Below are positions 50,081-59,400 of a stretch of DNA of 64,000 bases, in pieces. Within the stretch, counting starts at the first letter, position 1. Each line of letters starts with the position of its first letter. The position numbers were made by a program, and so were the translations under genes. This DNA is from Antedon mediterranea (lineage: Eukaryota; Echinodermata; Crinoidea; Comatulida; Antedonidae): positions 3,105,001 to 3,169,000 of the forward strand of contig NC_092674.1 in the NCBI RefSeq assembly GCF_964355755.1, read 5' to 3'. The notes under the pieces were generated by a model that ran no database searches, had not been told where the DNA came from, and saw nothing but the letters and a program-made list of their open reading frames with translations.

Positions 50081-52110
50081 ATGGCGAGTTTAGGTCGAAA
50101 TCGACGTTGGCTTATTGTTTGCGGTATTTCAATTTTACTTTTGGTAGTATATTTCAAGACGGAAGCAGAAATAAAGTAAGTTCACGTTCACACAAGGAAC
50201 AGACCATAACGGTGACGAAAACCATTAATTAATCTTATTTTCCACTAGACGAATTTATTCGCGTGAACTTCGAAAGGGTCAGATTATATACGCATGTGTA
50301 GAGTGGAGTTTGGAAGATGGAAACATGAATACGCATGCGTATAAGCTGACGCTTTCGATTCGCACGAACAATTTCGCCTAGTGGAAAATCGGCTTTACGT
50401 TCGAAACGCAAAGAAAGAAATTTGACCAAGCGAATGCCGATCAACCAAATGTCACCTGTGACGTCACACCAGTAAATAAACTTAACACAGCGAATTGGTC
50501 TGAGAGAGTCATGTTTAAAATATATAATTATGAAGTGTGAAGCTGTAGCTTGGTGGTTTACGTGCTTGCAATTTACTTAAATTGGCGAATTACTCGCTGT
50601 TGGATGCGTAAAAAAGAAAAAAAAATGTATCGCATGCAGTATCCGAACTAACCTTGGACAACTACCGATGACCTCAAACGATTATCACAATTTTCTATAT
50701 TGTGTGGCGCAGTTTGCAAAAACAAACATCAACATATTGCGTAAAGTAATCAATACGCTCAAAATATGGCAAAATAATAATATCTCTATTAGATTAGATC
50801 TCTGTATCGTCTGCTAAAAAATGACAGCTTGGCGCGCCATAGCCGATCTGTCAACAAACAATAACATTTTTTGGCGATATACTTACGAGTTAATGAATAG
50901 TATATTAAACCAATATTATTACAAAAATGACTTCTTTCTAAAAAAGAAATATGATTATCGTTTTCACAGGGAGGATATGCGCAGTGATGATGAAAAAAAT
51001 GATCGAAAAAAATATGTGATTAAAATCGAAGGAAAGAAGTTGATGAATATTACGAGAGAAAAAGCAACCAGCAGTTCCAGTATAAATAAAGAAAACAAGA
51101 TGTACACAGCGAAACAATACGAGGTTTGCATACCGAAGCAGCAAATATTATTCTTGAAAACACATAAAACTGGAAGTTCAACTTTAACTTCCATTCTACA
51201 AGTGTATGGATTTTTAAGAAATCTTACTTTTGCCGTTCCAAAAACCGGTGCACAAATTATAAGTAGAGGTTTCTTTAGAACGGACCAAGTTCGTCCTGGA
51301 AAATACGATATGTTAGTGAACCATGCAAGGTATAGCAGAACTGAAATGCAAAAAGTTATGAAACCAAACACAACATATATTACAATATTTAGAGACCCAA
51401 GCACACAGATTGAATCAAACTTTGAATATTTTCTACTTAGGAACACATTTCACCTTGAAAACATGCCAAACCCATTTCAGACATTTGCAGAAAATCCTTC
51501 ATATTACTATTCCAAATACGGACAAAGGTCTCCTTTCCGCCATTATATGAAGAATCCAAATCTATATGATTTAGGTTTGAAAGAATCTCAACAAGAAGAC
51601 AGAGGTGTAGTCGAGAAATTCATTGCTAAAATAGCCAAAGAATTCGATCTTGTTCTTATTCAAGAATATTTCAACGAATCTTTACTTTTGTTGAAAAAAT
51701 TAATGTGCTGGGAAATAGACGACATCTTGTATTTGTCAAAGGGAAAACGGAGTAAAAAAATTCGGTTCGACATTGATCAGTCACTTAGGGAGTCAATTCG
51801 TAAATGGAGCTGGGGAGATGTACTGTTGTATGATCACTTTAACAAAACGTTGTGGAGTAAAATACGAGATTACGGTCCATCTTTTCAAACGGATCTTGCA
51901 GAATTAGAATTTAACTTAAACCGAATTTTAAATAATTGTACCGTACCAAATGTTGTCCTTGACAATCGCCGTGAAACATACTTTAAATTAAACAAAAAAG
52001 GCGCGCCAAAGTGTACCCATATGTTAAGGAACGATTTGACGTTTACTAAATTGATAAGGATCGCTCAATATGGCGAAGAAGAAGAAACGGGTAAAGTAGG
52101 CCTACAATAA
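50081..52110 (+). CDS. GAL3ST-like: Galactose-3-O-sulfotransferase-like gene 5 (ST5), two coding exons
   Basis: Coding exons 50081-50175 and 50970-52110 (phase 2 junction, 1236 nt, 411 residues). Exon 1 encodes MASLGRNRRW plus a hydrophobic anchor (about 10-25); exon 2 starts after CGTTTTCACAG. The long open frame upstream of that acceptor (from 50821) is intronic. The catalytic part shows LKTHKTGSST, ITIFRDPSTQIESNFEYF (Ile to Phe and Gly to Glu changes relative to the paralogues), LIQEYFNESLLLLKKLMCWE and KWSWGDVLLYDHFNKTLW. The middle region (NTFHLENMPN) resembles ST1, whereas its C-terminal half is nearly identical to ST4. The intron carries a MITE-C and a tRNA-like head near 50540. An AATAAA is at 52203-52208. 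Confidence 0.9.
50233..50396. repeat. MITE-C copy in the ST5 intron
   Basis: Left TTATTTTCCACTAGACGAAT, right GCCTAGTGGAAAATCGGCTT, with inner GCGTATAAGCTGACGCTTTC also found at 3826. Related to 3716-3875. Confidence 0.65.
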
Positions 52111-52210
52111 CATTCAAGAGTTAGGCCATACTAAAAAGTTCGTGAATCATCTAGGATTGCGAATCATGGTATTTTAAACTTAAGCATAGTTCATTTATTT
52201 TGAATAAAAA

Positions 52211-52689
52211 AAATTGATTTTAAAAATAATAATGAAGTTTTGACTCTTTGTGAGGAAATTAGACGATGCTGTTGGTTTTTTTTTTCTCCGTAAAATAGAT
52301 AGATTTCTACGGAAATCTATAATTAAATCATGAGTGTACTAATTTCAAACATTTTTGTTGCATTTCTCTCTTTTATTAAGCTGTTTTATCATGTTATTAA
52401 TATTTGAATATTTGCTCATTATTTTATGTCTAGGTATTTAGCTGGTTACCAGTAATTTAATTGCGTTGTATGTCTATACGTTTTTTTCGATTCAGAATAT
52501 AATTTAGGGACGAGGCTCATTAACTCGATTAATTTATATTGGACCATTAAAATTAAATGCAAACATGGCACCCTCACAAATGTACAAATCTGTAAAAAAG
52601 AAAATCACCCAATCACGTAGATCTGCCCATTTGAAGGCGGAGTTTGCACATCATGTGACTTTGCACACATCTCAACAAGGTTCTAGGAC
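52211..52689. other. 3' flank of ST5; no further gene seen
   Basis: AT-rich DNA after the ST5 poly(A) signal; no repeat or coding similarity recognised. Confidence 0.35.
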
Positions 52690-52935
52690 ACCTACCCCCT
52701 AGACAGTTAACCCCCGGATGTTTACCACCCGGACAACTACCTCCTTAGGACAACTACCCCACGGACAACTACCCCCCGGACAACTACCCCCTTGGGACAA
52801 CTACCCCCTTAGGATAACAACCCCGGACAACTACCCTCCGGACAACCACCCCCTTAGGACAACTACCCCCTTAGGATAACTACCCCCGGGTAACTACCCC
52901 CGGGTAACTACCCCCGGTCAACTACCCCCGCCCCC
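52690..52935. repeat. Satellite array, GGACAACTACCCCC family
   Basis: Irregular tandem array of GGACAACTACCCCCTTA-type units, 14-18 bp, with GATAACTACCCCCGGGTAAC variants at the end. The reverse complement of the family forms the array at 54020-54780. Confidence 0.9.
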
Positions 52936-52994
52936 CTCCAAATCCAAAAGTAGACAAATATATAGGACCGGTTTCTGTAAAAATGAAATCATCT

Positions 52995-53411
52995 GTTTTT
53001 AACGGGTGTTTCGAAACTAGAGACCCGAGACCAGAGACCTGACACAAGACCCAATACGAAAAGGGAGACCTATATTTGGGTCTCCCTTTTCGTATATTAG
53101 GGTCTCCCTTTTCGTATAGTGTGGTCTCTCTTTTCGTATAGTGTGGTCTCTCTTTTCGTATAGTGGGGTCTCTCTTTTCTTATAGTGGGTCTCCCATTTT
53201 CGTATATTTGGGTCTCCCTTTTCGTATATTTGGGTCTCCCTTTTCGTATATTTGGGTCTCCCTTTTCGTATATTAGGGTCTCCCTTTTCGTATAGTGGGG
53301 TCTTCCTTTTCGTACGTGGGTTTCCCTTTTCGTATATTTAGGTCTCCCTTTTCGTATTGGGTCTCGGGTCTCTGGTCGCGGGTCTCTAGTTTCGAAACAC
53401 CCGTTTTTAAC
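52995..53411. mobile_element. TIR element with internal GGTCTCCC array and 9 bp target duplication
   Basis: The element proper is 53004-53402. GTTTTTAAC stands directly outside both ends (52995-53003 and 53403-53411), a clean target-site duplication. Terminal inverted repeats start GGGTGTTTCGAAACTAGAGA and end AGTTTCGAAACACCC. The interior is a tandem array of about 15 units of 19-21 bp, GGTCTCCCTTTTCGTATATT, with GTGTGGTCTCTC variants. No coding capacity, so it is a non-autonomous DNA transposon; 8-9 bp duplications are known for hAT and Mutator-like superfamilies, but I cannot assign it. Confidence 0.85.
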
Positions 53412-54019
53412 CGATTATTCTGTTTAACAGCACGCTAGACCCTAGATGTGCTAGATTTAAAGTACCGTATTTATTGAAAAAACGGCCTGGGCTGTTTATT
53501 GTTTAGGTGGTTTTTAGGTGGACATTTATTGGAAGAAAGTTGTTTATTCAATGGGAGGGGGTATAATCTAATGGAAATAGACGCCGATTATTCCATATGA
53601 TGTTTCATGGGAGTGACACCGTTTATTTGAGGGGAATTTATTTAAAGATCGCCGTTTATTCGGTGAGTGAACATTGAGGTCAAATATCAAAAGTGATATT
53701 ATTCTTCAAGTGTACAAAAATACATATATGACAAATTTGAGACAAAAATTAATTCTTTTAAGACCAGTGGTTATCGAAGCATTGTCCTGACGCAAAAATT
53801 ATTATTATTATTAGCGAACCCAGTCTTTACAGTAAATACAGGGAGTACTATATAATACGTTCGACTATCCTATGATCATGTGTGACAATCTTCAGTTTAT
53901 ACCAGGCTATATTTATGTTCAATCTTTTACTTTTGTTTACAATAATGAATAGTAATTCGTCAAAGTAACGAATTAAAATATAGTTATTAATTCCTATTAT
54001 ACACTGTTGCAATCAGGTT
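53412..54019. other. No gene seen
   Basis: Mixed sequence with CGTTTATT/GTTTATTG words near 53460-53660 (ACCGTTTATT, GCCGTTTATTCGG, CTGTTTATTG) that look like a weak degenerate repeat. No coding signal. Confidence 0.35.
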
Positions 54020-54780
54020 GTTGAATGGTGGTAGTTGGCCGTCCGGGGGATAGTTGTTCTAAAGGGATAGTTTTCTGGGTGGTAGTTGTCCAGGGGTTAG
54101 TTGTCCTGCGGAGGTAGTTGTCCTAAAAGATTATTTGCCCTCGGAGTATTGTCCAGGTCCAGGAGGTAGTTGTCCTACGGGGAGTATTGTGTCAGAGGTA
54201 GTTGTCCGCGGGGTAATTACCCGGGGGGGGGGGGGTAATTGTTTCTAGGGAGTAATTGTCCGGGGGGTAGTTGTCCAGGGGTTAGTTGTCCTGCGGAGGT
54301 AGTTGTCCTAAAAGATTATTTGCCCTCGGAGTATTGTCCAGGTCCAGGAGGTAGTTGTCCTACGGGGAGTATTGTGTCAGAGGTAGTTGTCCGCGGGGTA
54401 ATTACCCGGGGGGGGGGGGGGGGGGTAATTGTTTCTAGGGAGTAATTGTCCGGGGGGTAGTTGTCCAGGGGTTAGTTGTCCTACGGAGGTAGTTGTCCTA
54501 AAAGATTATTTTCCCTCGTAGTATTGTCCAGGAAGTAGTTGTCCTACGGGGAGTATTGTGTCAGAGGTAGTTGTCCGCGGGGTAATTACCCGGGGGGAGG
54601 TAATTGTCCGGGGGTAATTGTCCGGGGGGTAATTGTTCCTAAGGGGGTAATTGTTCCTAAGGGGGTATTTGTCCGGGGGGTAGTTGTCCTAAAGGGGTAG
54701 TTGTCCTAAGGGGGTAGTGGTCCAGGTGGTGGTTGTCCGGGGGGTAGTTTTCCAGGGGATAAATGTCCAGGGGGGAATAT
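54020..54780. repeat. Satellite array, GGGGTAGTTGTCC family with higher-order repeat
   Basis: Irregular 14-18 bp units GGGGGTAGTTGTCCTA. Superimposed is a higher-order unit of about 186-190 bp repeated three times (around 54093, 54279 and 54470), each with AAAGATTATTTGCCCTCGGA and AGTATTGTGTCAGAGGTAGT. Two runs of 12 and 17 G bases (54225 and 54410) could form G-quadruplexes. Confidence 0.9.
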
Positions 54781-54814
54781 CCGGATACGCTCAACAAACC
54801 GCCGCTGTCCACCA

Positions 54815-55052
54815 TCTGTATAATTTATTTAATTGTATGCGTTGTATTTGTATATTTATACGGTACCGTTCTTATTTTTGTTTGAATTATTATTATTATT
54901 TTAGGGGTCAATGTGAGACAAGTTCTACTTCTAATTTTGATCCCTAAGATGGTCTTATATTAATTGTTTATGATTGTTTATTGTAATATTGTTTGTTATA
55001 TATTGTGACCATCTTAAATAAATGTATTATTGAATTGAATTGAATTGAATAT
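54815..55052 (+). mobile_element. Truncated LINE 3' end with (TTGAA)n tail
   Basis: TGTATAATTTATTTAATTGT, TGATCCCTAAGATGGTCTTA, then GTGACCATCTTAAATAAATG and (TTGAA)4. The AATAAA plus short tandem tail matches 3' ends of CR1/Rex-like retrotransposons. No coding part remains. Confidence 0.5.
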
Positions 55053-56050
55053 AGTCTGCGTTTCAATCTGCTGATGTGTAGGCCCTACTATGAAGACGTA
55101 AGTCGGTTTTCCACTAGTCAAATTTATTCTCGCAAATCGCACACGTATTTATATTTTCATTTACGTGACGTGAAAAACGCGCAATAATTGAGAACTGAGG
55201 AGGGATATTGAATTCGCCTCGGATTTTGGACGCCCCCCGGAGTGTGAACAATTTATATTATTTAGGCCTATCATAGATAACAATTATCTTGCAACCTGTC
55301 AAAGAATGAGGGTTATCATTAACATTGTTGTTAAAGTTTATATCAAATAGGCCCTAATAGAAGTATTAAAACCCGGATGTACCGGTTTTACAAAATAAAT
55401 AAACGGCTGGTTTTCACATTGTTTGATACTTTTTATTCAATATTAAATATTATTCATATATTTACAATTATTTGTTAGAGAACACATACAGCATTCATCA
55501 CATTTACCCAAAAAATTATCTTGTTTTATGATGATTTTTTAAACTCGGAGCTTCCCTTTTCTGTTTCTTTTTAATGAAAAAAAAAACCCCCAAATTATAA
55601 AAATAATTCAATAATTATTATTTAATATGTATTTATTTATTTTTAAACATATTTTCCGGAGTTCCATTCTGCACCTTTATCGTTCTAGAATGACAATTGA
55701 GTGATCAATCAAATCAACAAGATTAAATTACTTATAACAAAATTGGCTTTATGATTTTTGGCATGACTACTGGCTTTCTTTTGGTCCTTGTTTGGTCAAT
55801 AATTTCAATGTACAGGTACAATAATGTCCAGCGAGTAGAGGTCTCACGACAGGCGCTATATAAATATATTATTACGCTGTATATATATAATTAGGCTATA
55901 AAAATATATTAGTCACTATAAAATGTAAAATGATTGATAGGGATGATAGGAAATGATAGTGATGAACTTGTGGAATTTACGAAATACATGTCTGATGATT
56001 TACTGCTTGGAAGGAGTAGTAACATCTCTGATGCGTTTACAGTATAAATA
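55053..56050. other. No gene seen; partial MITE-C near 55093
   Basis: A single MITE-C-like left arm AAGTCGGTTTTCCACTAGTC begins at 55099. The rest is AT-rich with no recognisable frame. Confidence 0.35.
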
Positions 56051-56240
56051 GGTTTATACAGTGGCGTAACAGAGAGACCCCTGGTTTAGTAACCCTAAGT
56101 GGCCCTCCAACGCTGGAGGCCTTGGCGTTTTTAGCCCTTTATGATTTTTCCTCTTGCCACTGCTCAGGGGCCCCCATAAGCTTCGGTGCCCCTGGGTATA
56201 GCCAATGAGCACTCATGTCCATTGCGCCACTGGGTTTATA
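56051..56240. mobile_element. hAT-type MITE with 8 bp target duplication
   Basis: The element is 56059-56232, starting CAGTGGCGTAAC and ending TTGCGCCACTG. GGTTTATA flanks it on both sides (56051-56058, 56233-56240). The CAGTGGCG terminus and 8 bp duplication are characteristic of hAT elements. Length 174 bp, non-coding. Confidence 0.85.
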
Positions 56241-56254
56241 AATACTTGTTTTCA

Positions 56255-56480
56255 TTTTCATTTCATTTCTTTATTCGACAACAAGCGGTCCAGGGGTTGC
56301 TACAGCAACAGAGCGCCATAACACATTTGTGTCCGCAACCCCTGTAACATACAACTTAATACAAGTTAAAAATGTATATAAAATATACAGAATATACAAA
56401 AAATTTAATTCATTTGTATTACTGTGTTACACAATTTAAAATACACCTATACAATTATTATTATTAACCCCATGTGTTGA
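56255..56480 (-). repeat. Retroelement 3' end, reverse orientation
   Basis: On the minus strand, CAGGGGTTGCGGACACAAAT, GTTGCTGTAGCAACCCCTGG, then GAATAAAGAAATGAAATGAA with a tandem (AAATG)n tail. This looks like a truncated non-LTR element 3' end and could overlap the TMLHE 3' untranslated region. Confidence 0.4.
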
Positions 56481-56493
56481 ACTAGGGGTTGTT

Positions 56494-59400
56494 TTAACCA
56501 AGACCTGTTAGCTTTCTGATGCGGCTGTCAACCTCGTCTCGTGGCAATACGGTGTTGCGGATCACTCGAGTTCCGGTGAACATAGATCTACCGTGAAGCA
56601 GGCGAAAGTTGTCAAATATCACCACACGACCTGGGTTGTATTTGATCCAGAACTCGTTTTCGGGGCTGTATATTAACTTATTAAAGAGACGTATTCCGTC
56701 GTAGAACTGCTCAGTTTCTTCAAGTGAAAGGTGTTGTACCGAAATTCTGTCCGTTGTTTGGTACCTAATACAAATTATAAAGATACGAGATGTAAGAGGA
56801 GTAACGGCTATGGCCACTCAATGGCTGAGCACAGGGTCCCCAAAGCATGAGAGCGCTCACTGGCTAAACACGGGGGCCACATAGCGCGAGAGCACTCACT
56901 GGCTAAACACAGGGGCCCCATAGCGTGAGAGCACTCACTGGCTAAACACAGGGGCCCCATAGCATGAGAGCGCTCAATGGCTAAACCCAGCAGCCCCCTG
57001 CCTGATACTAGGCATATATTTTATACAAAAATTGTATAATATAATTAAAATTATATATATTTTGTATAGCCTATTTTGTAAATAACGTATTATATCTTCA
57101 TAATTTATCTTTTCTGTGTATTTGATTGGAACTTAAAGAGGGCCCTAAATATCTGGAAGCATTACCCGCTATACATAAAGTTGAAATAAAATAAAATTAG
57201 TAAATACAAATACCTGATAATTTTGACCTCATTGTCTCGAATGGTAAATACCGGATAATTTCCTTTGTAATGGACATCTATTAGGTAAAATAAACAAAAT
57301 AATACCGCTTACCGATCATCCACATGAGGGGGTGGTTTAACCGGGTTTCAAGGAGAAGTATGGGCCATTGATAATTGGAGGAGGGTATCACTTACTACAG
57401 TTGAGAAAATAAATGATGTCGACTTATACATTTAGCATTTTTATGGAAATAACATAAATATTGAATCTAGTTTGTACTGTTTGTACTATTACATCATACA
57501 GTACATACGCTATTTTGTTACCATGTACAATAATATAATGATAATAGATAATTGTGTATTTACGTTTATCAATAAATTCCTGTTTCACTAACACTTCTGA
57601 TAGGATTCGGTAAGCATCCGGGTTAGATTTACGGATTATTTCAGAGACATGAAACCCATCGACGTAACAACCAAGACCGCCCTCTCCCGTGTGCTCCATC
57701 AGGTGAAACGTCAGATATCTGAAAAAGCAAGCTTAATTGAGTCTGTAAGGTTTGTGGCATTACTGGAGGAAGTTTTGTAGGCTTACATAGACAATTATTT
57801 TGTGCTAAGTTAGTGGAGTGGAGTGGTTAACATGCTTGCCTTCCAATCCCAAGGTCTAGGGTTCAATCCTGACCTAGTGCCAGGGTTGTAACTCATGACT
57901 CTTTCAACTCCACTCTCTAAACCTCAAATGATACTTAGTGTAAAGTATGCCAATTCTAAAATAGTTTATCCATCCTGTAATTCAAACTCGCTGTTGAATG
58001 TGCATACAATTTAAAAAAAAATAAAAATTTGAATCGCCATCTAAAACCACATTAAATTATATTGTTATAAAACACAGAAAGTAAACCTGGGAGAGACTTA
58101 TCGGGATAATCTTCTAGTAAACATGTAAAACATACCCCAGTGGTTCGACTGAGTAGGCGCTATCTGTGTGGAAGCCAAGGGAATGGTTCGTGTACGCTAT
58201 ATCATCATACATTTTCTCCTTCGATGATATAACAATGTTATCCCTGCCATGTTCACATTCACGCAGAAAACAAATTCTTTCCGATAAAGCCTATACCATA
58301 AGAGAAGCAGAATTAAATATCTATAAAGCTCTGTCTAAACCATCAAACTAGTGTTCTGTGCCCAAATATGGTAGTGCTATGCTTAAATATGGTAGTGATA
58401 TGACAAAATCATGTCCATATATGGGCACATCACATTTTGTTGTCACAGAAAGTTTGATAGTGTAGACAGAGCTTTATAATATTAATGTTTAAAGGGGCGG
58501 ATCCAGGAAAGTGGTAACATAGTCTGTGTCAAATGTAATTCATAAATTCATTATAACTGCCAAAAGAGGGGATTAAGCGTGTGGACCAAGGGCTGCCTCT
58601 GCATTGTGATCATTATGTACTTACAAGAAAATCTTCTTTTGTTAGAGGCACATTGTCAATAAATGCAATACCATATGTATAAAGATTTCTGAGACATTTA
58701 GCCAATCCCTCAGTTTCGTTCATATATTCTTGAAAGGAGACATCGGCTATTTCTGATGTTAGTTTTTCGGCATTCCATAGTCTTCTGTTTGGGTATCGAA
58801 TTGGTCTGTTATCTAATAAGCTGAGTAAATAGTCTAAAGTGTACACACTGCTGTGGCCATCATTCCCTAACAAAACAAGAAATAACCTTTTAAATAGTAA
58901 CAATTTTGTATTTGTGCTGTGGTGTACATAATAACAATGGTATGGTATGTCCAACAAAATATATATATGATTCATTAGACCATTATATCATTGCATTTAT
59001 TTTGGATGCATTATGCCTTTGTTGTAAAGTACAGTGAAACCCTATTAGGGGTTTTTTTAATTTTTATTTCTTTATTCTGATATAAAATCAATATGATAAA
59101 AACACAAAAAAAGTACCGAGATGGCAAACTTATTTCCATTGTGGTCCTAAACAAATATAACAGAATAAACAAGGAAACCACAATTACTTAAACATAATAC
59201 ACAAACATATAGCAAATTAAATTTCTCTTAATCTAAGAATTTCACAAAAATAACCTTTTGATCTCTGTTTAAATTATTGTAATGAAGAGGAGCTTTGAAC
59301 AAAATAGGGGAGTGAATCTAGTTACACATCCTTATGACCCAAAAAAAGGGTCCCTTGTTAAAACATGATATGCTCCAAGATCATTTCACAGAAAAGTGGT

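Noticed and set aside
50821-50969. The long open frame of ST5 begins at an ATG at 50821
   Set aside because: A strong acceptor (CGTTTTCACAG) lies at 50969, the paralogues have the same junction, and an anchor-coding exon at 50081-50175 joins in phase. The upstream 50 codons are intron.
54239-54947. Open frames in the GTAGTTGTCC region
   Set aside because: Low-complexity translation of satellite units with Gly, Val and Cys repeats.
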